The notes below the pieces were generated by a model. The model was given only the letters and a program-made list of their open reading frames with translations, was not told the origin of the DNA and searched no databases. From Zingiber officinale (lineage: Eukaryota; Streptophyta; Magnoliopsida; Zingiberales; Zingiberaceae), in contig NC_055997.1 of NCBI RefSeq assembly GCF_018446385.1, positions 39,250,254 through 39,314,253 on the forward strand: a stretch of 64,000 nucleotides of DNA, in the 5' to 3' direction. The first letter of the stretch is position 1, and each line of letters begins with the position of its first letter. The position numbers were made by a program, and so were the translations under genes. Positions 22,451-33,635 of the stretch are shown piece after piece.

Positions 22451-23470
22451 AATTATTCAAAACTTAATTGGTATTTTAGATATCATAAGGACCAAATTAG
22501 AAAATTATCACCAAAATATATCCCTAAAAAGTTTTTGATTATTTCGGTTAGAAGGAACCTATATTCGATTCCAAAATCGTGCTTAAATTAAATTTTTATA
22601 CATGTTGTACTTTTAATTTGATTTATTTTTTTGTTGTTTGTTTAGAATTATCTAAATAAATTTTTTCATATAGTTTCTCTTTGAAATTAATTAGATAATA
22701 ATTTTTCTAAAAATGATGGTTTTATTTCTTAATTATAGGAAAAATTTTAATATTTTTTTATCATTGTATTAGTTCTAATGATTTTTTTAATAAAAATTAT
22801 ATTCTTCAATTTAGAAATATTTTGTAGTACTATTTTTTATAAAATTTATTTTTCTGTCAAAATTTATAATATTCTCTATCGAAGGAAATATTTTCAAATT
22901 TTTTTTAACTGTTATTGAATTTTCTATAAAAAATTTATTCAAATGCTAATTTTTAATATTAAAAATTCTCAAAGATTGAATTTTAAAAATTCATTTTTTG
23001 TAAAAATACTTGCTCTATTACATTCTTAGAAATTTTTTTATGATTTTTTGAATTTAAAAAATATTTATAAGTACTTTTCTACCTAAATTAATTTCATAAT
23101 TTTATGAAATTTTATTATAGCTTTGATTATGTCTGTTTAATGATTATAAAAAGTTTCAGAATTTTTGCACGACTACAAATAACTTTAAAATTATTTTTCT
23201 CATAATTCACAAAAATCCAAATTTTTCAAAATTTAAATTTTTTAAATGTTAGTAAAATTTTTCCTTAGATGTTAATTTAGATTTATTTCCAAAATTATTT
23301 TTCAACATTTCCTCTATTTTTAATATAATCAAATGGGGAGCATTAGAGATTAAGTATAAAGGGATGGTACATTCTTTTTGCATTAACAGTTATGAATTTC
23401 AAATTATACACTTGCTATTCTAACGATTATTTGTTTTTAGTTACTCTTACTTAACTTGGTTTGCTCACAT
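22451..23470. other. AT-rich non-coding interior of the plus gag-only element
   Basis: About 1 kb of AT-rich DNA without significant open frames corresponds in position and composition to 6108-7149 of the sister element. It ends in the purine tract before the 3' LTR. Nothing gene-like is seen. Confidence 0.6.
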
Positions 23471-23485
23471 AAAAAATGGGGAGAT

Positions 23486-24495
23486 TGTAAGTACCTCGTG
23501 ATAGTTTTGATGTGATCAACTAAGTCAAGTTAGGTCATGTTATTTTTTTATGTATCGTGTCTAAGTGTGCAGGAACTTAGGAGCATAGGAAGTCAAGCAA
23601 AAGACGCAGCTAACGAGAAGGACAACATGGAAGAGAGTCAACGGGCTCGGTGTGTCCGAGGGATGAGGCTCTGAGGAAGAGTAAGTCGGCGGAGAGAAGG
23701 AAGCGACGGTGTTTTTGAGGGATACGAAGCCGGAGCGGAAGGTTACTTGAGAAGGCCGAAAAATAGGTTCAGATGAGCCCTATTCTAGATGGCTGAAATC
23801 ACCCAAGTGAACGGAGCCGGAGTGGAAGACCTAGATGGAAAGTCAATATGAAGTTAACTGTGGTCTGGGCACCCAGAGCTATTCCGAGCGCCTGGAGCTA
23901 TTCCGGGAGCCAAGAGCTACTCTAGGTGCCCAGACTAGTTTGGTCCAGCCGAGGGCGCCTTGGCGAAGCACCCCTAGGCAAAGGCGGTCCAAATGCTCAG
24001 TGTTGTTCCAAGTGTTCATACCAGATAAAATATTATCTTTTGCCTGTTGTTTAGCCGTTGAGATGTAGATAAAGTTTTATGCACACTTAGGCACCCGGAG
24101 CCCTTCCAACCGCCTGGATCGTGCCATGTCAGCAATAACGGTCAGTTTCGACCAGTGAGCTATAAATAAAGCCTTGGTCTTCTCCTTTCAGTATAATACA
24201 CTCTGTACTTCAAGTTCTATTCAATTCTTTATTACTGAGCGTCACTTTCGTGTATGAGGTTTCTCCGCCTTCGACGCTTTGTTCGAGAAGGATATTTTTC
24301 TACCGAGCTTACTTTCCTTATAGTAGCAATCCTCTGATTGCCAACCAAGTAAATCATTGCTTGTCTTGTACTTTTGTTTTCATTCTGTTTAAATAAGTGT
24401 GTAATGGTGTTGATCTTGATCAAGTTGAGAAAGGTGTTTGTTTTAGATTGTGTAGGGTAATTCACCACTCTCTTGTCGGCTACAAGGGACCAACA
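23486..24495 (+). repeat. 3' LTR of the plus gag-only element
   Basis: This 1010-bp LTR runs from TGTAAGTACCTCG to AGGGACCAACA and is the partner of 9305-10292, with many substitutions between the two, so the insertion is not recent. The TATA box is at 24164-24173. The right flank TAATT is the target duplication, and Copia-1 protease resumes beyond it. Confidence 0.85.
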
Positions 24496-25741
24496 TAATT
24501 GTTATTACACTAAGCTTAAATAGTTCATCGGTTACATAACCCTTTCCTAAAAATATTTCATTTTTGAATAGAATAACTCTGTCTAACTCAAAAATAATGT
24601 TGAAGTCATGCTTGCTTAAAAATGATTCGGACACTAGATTCTTCGGAATATGCAACACATTATTGAGAGTTAATTCCTTGTCCGAGGTCAGCTTTAACAC
24701 TATTTTTCCTTGGCCCAAGTTACTGAGTTCCCCATGAACAATTTCTCTCCATCTTTGATTTCTTCAAAGTTGTGAAGTAGCTCCTTGTTATAGCAGATAT
24801 ATCTGGTAGTTCCAATATTGATCCATCATTGTCGTGGGTTTGAATCCACTAGGTTCAGTTCAGAGATCATGATGCAGAGGTCATCCATTTCTAGTCACTC
24901 ATTTAGGTTGTCCTCCTGCTTCTTCTTCGACTTTTTGCACTCTGAAGATTTGTGACCAACTCGGCCATAGTTGAAGCACTTCTCAAAAAATTTCTTTCTT
25001 ATACCTCCTCTGGGTCTCATCTTGGAAGTCTTGGGGGTTTTCCATTATATGTTTTGACCGTGCTAGACCATGTTGGTTTTCATAGTAGTCTGAACTCTTT
25101 TTATCTTCTTTAATTTGAAGTCTAACAATGAGTTCTTCCACGTTCATTTCCTTTCGTTTGTGCTTCAGATAGTTCTTGAAGTCCTTCCATTCGGGAGGTA
25201 GGTTCTCAATAATAGCAGTCACCTGGAAGGTTTCATTCAGAACCATATCTTCCGAGTAGATCTCATACAAGATCACCTGAAGTTCCTGGACTTGGCTGAT
25301 TATCATCTTGGAATCAACCATCTTGTAGTCCAAGAATTGGCTCACAATGAATTTCTTGGCCCTCCTGCAGCCTCCATCTTGTACTTCTTGTCCAAGGACT
25401 CCAAAACTCCTTAGTCATTCTCTTCGTATTATACACAGTGTACAATGAGTTGGCAAGGTAGTTAAGGATATAATTTTAGCAAAGGAACTCAGAATGAGTC
25501 CATGCCTTCACTGCACTAATGGTCTGAATATCAACATCCCCAGCATGCTTGGGAGGGTATTTGATTAAGAACTGAGTCAGATTGAGTGTAATCAAGTAGA
25601 AGAGCATCTTCTGCTGCCTCTTGAAGTTCAACCCAGTGAACTTCTATAGTTTTTTCCCATGATTGATTGGAATATTTCTAATCAGGATGAAGGGACTTTC
25701 ACGTGATGAGTCTGTTATACCTCAACACTTTTTGTGTCCAT
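24496..25741 (-). pseudogene. Copia-1 gag, zinc knuckle and protease remnant
   Basis: From an ATG at 25741 (MDTKSVEV) the minus strand reads as a UBN2-type Copia gag: GLNFKRQQKMLFYL, LNYLANSLYTVYNTKR, then an open 120-codon part (25345-24983) with KMVDSKMIISQVQELQVILYEI and LPPEWKDFKNYLKHKRKEMN. A zinc knuckle follows near 24980-24937 (CFNYGRVGHKSSEC, second Cys changed to Tyr). The protease site is seen as NIGTTRYICY where DTGA is expected. The open stretch 24718-24496 (ELTLNNVLHIPKNLVSESFL) leads toward the pre-integrase module and is cut by the 3' LTR of the plus gag-only element. It is inactivated by frameshifts, stops and loss of the protease Asp. Confidence 0.85.
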
Positions 25742-26500
25742 CTCAACAGAAATGAAACTCTATTTTAAGATTGTTGGATAATCTTGCCAAAGATAGAGGA
25801 GTAGTCTGAATTGAAATTATAAATCAAATCAGACTTATCTGTTAAGTTGACCTGAGATAATAATCTCAGATTCCCAATCATGGAAGGAAGAGCTACTTGG
25901 GATGGCTGAGTTGGCAGGAAAATTGGATTACCTTGTATGCCAGAGTGTAGACTCTCGAGTGCAGAATGCAAGTGCAAATTCCCGACTTCCAGAGTGTAGA
26001 CTCCTGACTCCATAGTATAAATTCTCGATTGCAGAGTCCGAGTTGTAGACTCCTGAGTGCAGACTCCTGAGTTCAGACTTCCAATTCTCGAGTATAGACT
26101 CTCGAGTCTGAGGCACAAGTGTAGACTCTTGATTCTCGAGTATAGACTCCTGATTGCAGAGTCTAATTTGTAGACTCTCGATTGCAGACTCCCGACTCTC
26201 AAGTGCAGACTCCCAACTACAGAGTCCAAGTTGTGGAAAGAAGATGCCGAGGCATACATTCAAGCAGTTTTCTTAAAATAAATTAATCCTTTTCCAGCAG
26301 TTCTTTGAGATTACGATGGGTGTCCGTTTCCCGGGATACAATGGCAGAAACTAGTTATTCATGACAAACTGACAAAGTACTCGATTGTTATCACAGGCAA
26401 ACCACCGAGTGGAAATGCACGACGAAGAGAAGATTTAGGGGAATGAAGATCAAATAAAATCTTTGCTATTAGCTCTATCACTTTTTCCCTTGGTCACAAC
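25742..26500. other. Leader of Copia-1 with a minisatellite
   Basis: The stretch upstream of Copia-1 gag contains the minisatellite at about 25930-26240 and otherwise no recognisable gene or primer-binding site. An LTR for Copia-1 should lie here or further right, but I cannot define its ends. Confidence 0.45.
25930..26240 (-). repeat. Minisatellite built on GAGTCTACACTC
   Basis: On the minus strand about fifteen imperfect units of 18-24 bp alternate GAGTCTACACTC or GAGTCTGCAATC with GAGAATC or GGAGTC. Because the unit is often a multiple of three, two minus-strand frames stay open right through (26259-25765 and 26263-25928). They encode Ser/Leu/Glu-rich periodic peptides such as ESLYSRIGSLNSG. 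It lies in the presumed 5' leader of Copia-1. Coding use is doubtful. Confidence 0.65.
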
Positions 26501-27374
26501 TGTAGGTCTAAGTGAGGCCAGCTAGAGAGGATAACCTTAAACATTAAGTTAGAAATATCTCACTATTTGAACTAAGCAAGGACACAGTATTAGTAAAAAC
26601 AAATAATAACATAAAAAATGACTAAAAATTAAGAAGGCTCAAAGAATTACTTAGTTACAACGTAGATGGTTGTTCATTCAAAACAGTTAAAAAGCTCACT
26701 AAAAATGCTCTTTCATTGAAGGCGGAGTACCTCTTACACACTTAGAAAGCTCAGGAATTAAAATTGAAATCAATACAATTATTGTTCTTAAATTTATAGC
26801 TCCAGAGGGCATTTTATAGCCTTTTGGGATAAGGTTACCGTTGGCTGACGTGGCTTGGAGGTGCCTCCAAAGTGATCCAGGACACCTCTAGTGTGGACAA
26901 GTCTTTATCCAAAGTGCAACAGTCGCCAACATCTCTACCATATTGGAAGGCACCTTCATACGGACTGAAGGCGCCTTCCCACCTCTGCTTAAGGCGCCTT
27001 CGAGCCTTTTCATCCGAGGTGCACATTGGAGGTGACTCGGGTCTTAAATGCGGCACCTGTAATTCTGGCACCTAAGGCACCCTCAATCACAAGTGAGGTG
27101 ACTTAGGTCTTCAAGATCAACCTTCAAGTTGATCTTCTTCTATCCAGCTTGCTTGGGTGATGCTTCCGTCATCTGGAGCTGAACTCACCCAATCCCAACT
27201 CTGACATTCTCCTCGAGCAGGCTTCCTTCCAAGCTTCTCATCCCTCGAACGTTGCGTATGTCCTTCTCGTTTACCGATGTACTCTTCTGTAGCTTCTCGT
27301 CCCTCTGATGCACCGAGCCTGTCGACTCCCTTTCAATGTCATTCTTCTCTCTCGCTACATCTTTCACTCAAATT
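26501..27374 (-). repeat. Truncated LTR of the gag-only family
   Basis: It starts TGTAGGTCTAAGTGAGGCCAGC on the plus strand, paralleling TGTTGATCCGTGTTAGGCTGG at 7806. It then follows the family LTR (GGCACCT/AAGGCGCC middle, GCTTCTCGTCCCTC, CACCGAGCC) but stops about 135 bp short of the expected ACTTACA end, just before the poly-C tract. No primer site adjoins it, so it is a solo or fragmentary LTR in minus orientation. Confidence 0.7.
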
Positions 27375-27627
27375 CTTGGGCAAATTTTACCCCCCCCCCC
27401 CCCCGACCGATCTGACATTCAACACATATAGGTCATGATCGTACACAAGTCAACTTGGTTCAATACAATCTAGATCCTGGATTTGTACCACCTCTCACAC
27501 TCACTCATGACAAAGAGTATCTCGTTATGCATTTGTTCAAATCATCAATGCATGTCAACAATATAAATTAACCATAGTACCTTGAAACTTTCAATGTGGG
27601 ACTAAACTCATACACAAATGAGTCTCT
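27375..27627. other. Unassigned 250 bp with a C15 tract
   Basis: It begins with a run of 15 C at 27390-27404. The remainder has AATGTGGGACTAAACTCATAC at about 27594, a phrase often met in plant LTR or TRIM ends, but no partner is seen. No gene. Confidence 0.4.
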
Positions 27628-28261
27628 TGCTAGTATTATTCCTAAGAGCCAATTATGAGATGATTAGATTTATTGGATAAATGGTTAATCCAATATAATA
27701 ATCCAACCCATTAGCTTATTGGGTTAATGGTTAATCTAAAATTCTAAACCAACCCAGTAAGAGATTAATGAATATTAATAGAGATTAATTCATCATTAAT
27801 CAAAGAAGATCAAGAGACACAAGAGGGCTAATGTCCATTAATAGAGATTAATGGATCAATAATCAAAGGAAGATCAAAAGCCTAATGACCTTTGATATTC
27901 CTCGGATAAGTACAAAAGGTTTGTCTCATTCATTTTCGCGCAAGAGAATTTGTCTTCTTCCTCCTCCTTCATCTTTGGCCAAACCACTCTTGCTTGCTAG
28001 CACAAGAAGGTGGTTCTTCTCCGAAGCCGTATTCGTGCGATGGATGGAACGTGTTCATGTGGATACTATAGAGGTATGAACACTTGATCACACGAAGATC
28101 TGCATTCAAAGAAACGTTGCTATCGGGATTGAGAAGGGTATGCAACAAATAACTCCCTTTAACAAACTTAGTATATGTTTTTCCTTCACATGGATCTTCT
28201 GAAAAGGATCTAGTTAGTTTTTCCACTACATTTCTATGTGTTTAACATTCTATTCCTTACA
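27628..28261 (+). repeat. 5' LTR of Copia-2 (short form)
   Basis: These 634 bp match 45884-46541 from the AATTATGAGATGATTAG start region, through repeated TTAATAGAGATTAAT and TTTGTCTCATTCATTTTC, to the GGATCTTCT...CCTTACA end. Compared with the solo LTR at 55456-57143 it lacks the first 1 kb, so it is either a short LTR variant or 5'-truncated. Confidence 0.75.
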
Positions 28262-28842
28262 GTAGTATTAGAATCACTTACAAAGGTGTATACTAAGTTG
28301 TAGTTAGATTTTTATATGTGATATAAAAATTACATGAGATGTTTACTATGATTTGCATGATTATGAGTTTGTTTATGTTGGGAATGAGACAAAGTTTGTG
28401 TTGAATAAACTAAAGGATATAGCATCTTCATACATGTTATGAATGTGTGCGATAGCCAATTTCGTTAGATAGAAATATATCAACAAGGTCTCGGCCAAAA
28501 GTGTTAGGAACAGCAAAGTCTCGGCTAAACTATTGTGAACAGCAAGGTCTTAGTTTTGTGGGCATCAAGGTCTCGAGTATGGCAGCAACTCATACAATGA
28601 ATATGAATGTTATATGAACAGTGAGACTATCATGGCATTGTGGCTCATAATTCTTTGTTGCAATCATAGTAGATTTTATGTCATAAAGATATTATAAATG
28701 TTATATGATATGATGAATGGTTATGACCTTTAATCAAATATGATTAGATCTGTGTGTATGTTGTAATTTATAATACGGCATGCATATCGTGTCTATCTTC
28801 TTTTTCATTCTTATTGTAAGTATAGACTACCCTCGAATGTAA

Positions 28843-29499
28843 TGTTGGGGTTGCAAGGTTGCAAATATTATCCCACATTGAAAACACATGGGAAAGATCA
28901 TGGGTTTATAAGAAAAAAGATATCTCCATTGGCATGAGGCCTTTTGGGGAGAGCCTAAAAGCAAAACCATGAGGGCTTAGGCACAAAGTGGACAATATCA
29001 TACCATTATGGATATATCTAAATTCTTTTGTATCCTACAATTGGTATCAAAGCGAGGTCGCTCTTCACCAGACTAACCACCAGAAAAAGCACGAGCCAGA
29101 GCCATGATCCAAGATTAAACCATGTGGGTGAAACCTTGAACAAAGTAAGGGAAGCCCTGAGCAGTTCAAGAGTCACTCGATGCTTGAGGGGAGGCCCTGA
29201 GTAGGTCAAGAGTGACCCGATGTTTGAGGGGAGGCCCTAAGCAAGTTAAAATTAACCCGATGCTTGAGGGGGATCCTGTGGTCCTTTGTTTAAAGGGGGG
29301 ATTGTTAGGGTTGCAAGGTTGCAAACATAGTCCCACATTAAAAACACATGGGAAAGATCATGGATTTATAAGAAAAAAGATATCTCCATTGGCATGAGGC
29401 CTTTTGGGGAGAACCCAAGAGCAAAACCATGAGGGCTTAAGCCTAAAGTCGATAATATCATATCATTATAGAGATATCTAAATTCTTTTCGATCCTATA
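28843..29499 (+). mobile_element. TRIM (terminal-repeat retrotransposon in miniature), 657 bp
   Basis: Two 197-bp LTRs (28843-29039 starting TGTTGGGGTTGC, and 29303-29499 starting TGTTAGGGTTGC) differ at only a modest number of sites. They enclose 263 bp with a primer-binding site TTGGTATCAAAGCG at 29041 and a purine tract AAAGGGGGGATT at 29292-29303. The target duplication TGTAA is perfect (28838-28842 and 29500-29504). The interior has three tandem units with GAGTGACCCGATGYTTGAGG (29169-29270) and no coding capacity. It depends on another element's enzymes. The host sequence is the leader of Copia-2. Confidence 0.9.
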
Positions 29500-29504
29500 T
29501 GTAA

Positions 29505-30374
29505 CTCAAGGTTTCTTTAGATTTTGTAATGTACAAATTAGAAAAGAACTAGTCTACTGGACGATGGTATAAAAAAGAGAATGACAATAATACACGACAC
29601 CCAAGGAAGTACTTGGAGAAGATGCTTTAACCTAGGTTGACCTTTCGATCTTCTCATTGTCTTGAGAATATCGTAATTGATGGGGGCCATAACCATGCCA
29701 CGTTTAATTAGTGTATATGTTGATATATGCCATGATATGCCATGATTGCATGTGATACATATGTAGCTATCGTACTTAGGTCCTTTTTCATATGTCTATC
29801 AAAGTTTGGTACTCACTACTACCTTGATCAATTATAGTTAGGTTTTGTCAAAGTAAAGTGACTTGATTTATCTTGGTAGAGTGCGACAAGACAATTGTGA
29901 TGTCTGACTATTGGACTTTAGGTGTAACTTAACTAAGTTACTTCAATTAAATTGAGAACTTAGAGACATATCCCCTGCAATGTAATTCAAATTATGCTAG
30001 TCTTAGGTAATTAGCCAAAGCTAACTCAAGATGAGTTATAATATGGATCACATAAGATGGGCAAACGAACAAATAGTCTTGTTCACCCAATGATATAAGA
30101 GTTACATAGGATGTAATTGGTAACTGTTACCTACCTAAGTTGTACTAAGTCTTGGACAATTAGCCAAAGCTAACTCAAGATGATGTATAATATGAATTTT
30201 GTCCAACATGAATGTCATCGCGATTGGATTTGGAGCTAATAGTATGGGTAAAACCACATCCATGACTTGCTCCTACCAAATTTTATAATTTAGTAGGAGA
30301 ATCATTTAATTAAAGCCTTAATTAAATGATCTAAATATGATACTTATTTCTATATTTTATTGTTGTAGATCACC
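29505..30374 (+). other. Copia-2 leader, non-coding
   Basis: It lies between the TRIM and gag. It contains a direct repeat of about 60 bp, with TTAGCCAAAGCTAACTCAAG at about 30010 and 30161, 151 bp apart. No gene is seen. Confidence 0.5.
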
Positions 30375-33300
30375 ATGTCATCTAGTACGTCGAATACACT
30401 CTCTGTGATTTGTCCTTGATAAGGACAAGCTAAATGGAGCTAATTTCCTAGACTGATACATGAACTTGAGAATAGTTCTCAAGTAAGAAAGAAAACTATA
30501 CGTCCTAGAGCAGTCCATTCCTGAAACACCCCCACTACTGCCATTAGAGCTGATAAGGATGTTTATAAGAAGTATCAAGATAATGCATTAGATGTATCAT
30601 ATCTTATGCTTGCCACCATGAACTTTGAGCTTCCAAAGTAATATGAGAACATAGATGCTTATGATATAGTTGAACATCTTAGACAACTATATTAAGGACA
30701 AATAATGCATGAGAGATTTGAGATCTCTAAGGCTCTATTTCAATGCAAAATGTAAAAAGGAAGTCCTGTAGAGCCTTATGTGCTCAAAATAATCAGGTAT
30801 ATGGAGAACCTACAAAAATTGAGATTTCCACTAGGTCAAAAATTGGCCACTGACCTTATTCAACAATCGTTCTGAGAGCTACAGTTAATTTGTCATGAAT
30901 TATAATATGAATGAAATTAACAAATCATTGCCTAAGATGTTGAGCATGTTGAGAATTGCTAAACTCAAATCTTAAGAAGGTAAAACCAAGTACTATTTTG
31001 ATGGTGCTAAAGGGCAAAGACAAATGAAAGCCTAGATAAGGGTAAGACCCAAGCTAAAGACAAGGACAAGACTCATGCATTGAAATCCAAAGGTGGGGTT
31101 ACTAAGGAAGGAACCTACTTCCACTATGGTGAGACCAGACACTAGAAGAGGAAGTGCAAGTTATACCTAAAGGAAGTAAAACTTATGCCTTAGGTATATA
31201 TGTTATAGAAGTCAATCTATCTATTTCTTCTTCATGGATATTAGATATTGGGTGTACATCTCACACTTGTACTAATGTGTAGGAGCTGAGAAATAGTAGA
31301 TAATTGACAAAGGACGAAGTGGACTTACGAGTAGGTAATAACACAAGGGTTGCTGCTATAGCTGTAAGAACATATTCTTTATCTTTACCCATTGACCTTG
31401 TTTTAGAACTTGAACAGTGTTGTTATATGTCTTTCTTAACTAAGAACATTATTTCTATTTCTTGTTTGGACAAGAAAGATTTTTTATTTATAATAAAGGA
31501 TAAATATTGTTCTGTTTATTGCAATGAAAAATTTTATTGTAGTGCATATCTTATGAATGAACTCTATGTTATAGACTTTGAAAACTCAATCTATAATATA
31601 AATGTCAAACGACTCAGACGTTGGGTCATATAAATAAGAGTCATATATCCCAACTTCATAAGATGGACTTTTGGACTTATATGATTTGGAATTATATAAG
31701 GCATACAAATCTTATCTTCAAGGCAAGATGACTAAGACTTCATTTAGTGGACACAGCGAAAGAGCTACTAACTTATTATGACTCATACATACTGATGTAT
31801 GCGGCCCTTTCAGAATAGTAGCTAGAGGAGACTATCATTACTTCATTACTTTTACTAATAATATCACTAGGTATAACTACATATATTTGATGAGACACAA
31901 GTCTGAATCCTTTGAAAAGTTCAAAGAATTTAAGAATGAAATACAAAACTAATTTAGAAAGCGTATTAAGATCCTTCAATTAGATCGAGGCGGGGAATAC
32001 CTTAGCTAAGAGTTTCATGACCATTTTGTTGAGTGTGAGATCATATCTCAATTCACTCCAGTTGGAACACCACAATAGAATGATGTATCAAAAAGGAGAA
32101 ATCATACTTTATTAGATATGGTATGATCAATAATGAGTCATACAGATCTTCCTACTTCCTTTTGAGGATATGCTCTAAAGACGACCACTTTCACACTTAA
32201 CCACATTCCATCTAAGGTCGTCATAAAGACACCATATACAATATGGACTGAAAAGAGTCCCAAGATGTCTTTCATAAAGATTTAGGGTTGTGAGGCTTAT
32301 GTTCGATGATATGTCTCAGATAAACTAGGACTCAAATCAGACAAGTGCTATTTTGTAGGATATCCCAAGTAAATAAAGGGATATTACTTTTACAATCTCA
32401 CACAAGGAAAAGTATTATTGGTAGAAATGGTATGTTTTTAAAAAGAAAATTAATTTCTAGAAAAACTAGTGAGAGTAAATTCGATTTTGAAGAAATTCAA
32501 GATACACAACTAGCATCGAAGCCTTAATGGAAATTAAATATGTACCACAAGATATTGTGGATCATGATTTTGTAACACTGTAAGAAGTTGTGAAGAAACA
32601 ACCTGTTCAAGTAGAACAACTTCTACGAAGATCTGATAGGACCATTGTCAACCTGAAAGATATTATTTTCTCTTGTCTGACCATGGTGATATAATGCTTG
32701 TTGATCTCAATGAATCTATATCTTATCAAGAAGCTGTATAGAGCCCAGATTTTGAGAAATGGCAAGAGGTCATAAGATCATAAATGGAGTCTTATACACT
32801 AACCAAGTATGAACTTTGGTTGATCCACTTGAAGGGATCAAACCCATTGAGTGTAAATGGATTTTCAAAGTGAAGATTGACATGGATGGTCTTATGCTTA
32901 CCTATAAAGGTAGATTGGTGGCTAAAGGATTCAAGTAGATTCATGGTTTATACTATGACAAAACCTTTTCACCAGTTGTGATGCTCAAGTCTATTTGGAT
33001 CATGCTTACTATTGTAGTTTACTATGATTATGAGATCAGTAGATGGATGTCAAAACTACATTTCTTAATGAAAATCTACTTGAGGATGTATACATGACAT
33101 AACCCAAGGATTTTATCGATCCAGAGCATACTAGAAAGGTATGTAAGTTGTAACGATCTATTTATGGATTGAAGCAAGCTTCTAGAAGCTAGAATCTTCG
33201 ATTTGATGATGCAATTAAAGCGTTTGATTTCATCAAGAATGAAGATGAACCTTATGTCTACAAGAAAGTTAATAGGAGCACAGTTATCTTTCTCATATTG

Positions 33301-33635
33301 CATGTAGATGACATACTTCTTATTGAAAATGATATCCTTACTCTTCAGTCAGTGAAGACGTAACTTGGAAATTGTTTCTCAATGAAGGACTTAGGTAAAA
33401 CAACCTATCTTTTAGGTATCAAGATCTATAGAGATAGATCTAAAAGATTACTTGGTTTAAGTCAGAGTACATATATTGACAAGGTGCTTAATTATTTCGC
33501 CATGTAGAATTCCAAGAAGGGATTCCTACTGATGTCAAATGGTGTGAGTCTTTCGAAGATTTAATGCCCCTTTTCTAAAGAAAAAAGGGACCACATAGAT
33601 CAGATTCTTTATGCATCTGCTATAGGGTCTATCAT
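30375..33635 (+). pseudogene. Copia-2 gag-pol remnant
   Basis: From MSSSTSNTLS at 30375 the plus strand shows, in order: gag (NIDAYDIVEHLRQLY, EISKALFQCKM); a zinc-knuckle relic at about 31120-31155 (FHYGETRH, Cys lost); the protease and pre-integrase region; integrase from about 31740 (HTDVCGPFRIVARGDYHYFITF, LQLDRGGEYL, the S/TFWGYALET-type box); and reverse transcriptase from about 32650 (PYVYKKVNRSTVIFLILHVDDILLI at 33248-33325, YVDD changed to HVDD; SMKDLGKTTYLLGIKI). Stops occur throughout, often TAG where CAG or AAG is expected. It ends at ASAIGSI, where the 33636-44352 element entered; MYVMLYTHPDVSYAL resumes beyond it. Confidence 0.85.

Larger units (their letters stand above)
9305..24495 (+). 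mobile_element. Gag-only LTR element (TR-GAG-like), plus strand, carrying nested insertions
   Basis: The LTRs at 9305-10292 and 23486-24495 belong to the same family as the minus element (start TGTAAGTACC, end ACCAACA). The primer-binding site TGGTATCAAAGCCC follows at 10295, and a purine run (AAAAAATGGGGAGATT) precedes the 3' LTR. The target duplication is TAATC (9300-9304) against TAATT (24496-24500), four of five bases. The interior holds a gag relic in pieces (10309-10335, 14332-15403, 22175-22450), then AT-rich DNA, and no pol of its own. Two Gypsy insertions (10336-14331 and 15404-22174) account for most of its 15-kb length. It disrupts Copia-1 between protease and pre-integrase. Confidence 0.8.
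1142..25741 (-). mobile_element. Copia-1: old Ty1/Copia retrotransposon, host of the insertion stack
   Basis: Three separated minus-strand pieces form one Copia gag-pol when read from right to left: gag, zinc knuckle and protease (25741-24496), pre-integrase and integrase (9304-8727), then integrase end and reverse transcriptase (2601-1142). The order gag-PR-IN-RT is that of Ty1/Copia. The pieces join in mid-domain across the inserted elements at 2602-8726 and 9305-24495. The RNase H end is cut by the CACTA element at 1138. All pieces carry stop codons, so the element is dead. Its own LTRs are not identified: the 5' one should lie to the right of 25741, and the 3' one is outside the window or beyond the CACTA insertion. 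Confidence 0.8.

Noticed and set aside
33076..33303. Minus-strand frame within Copia-2
   Set aside because: Complement of the reverse transcriptase remnant containing HVDD.
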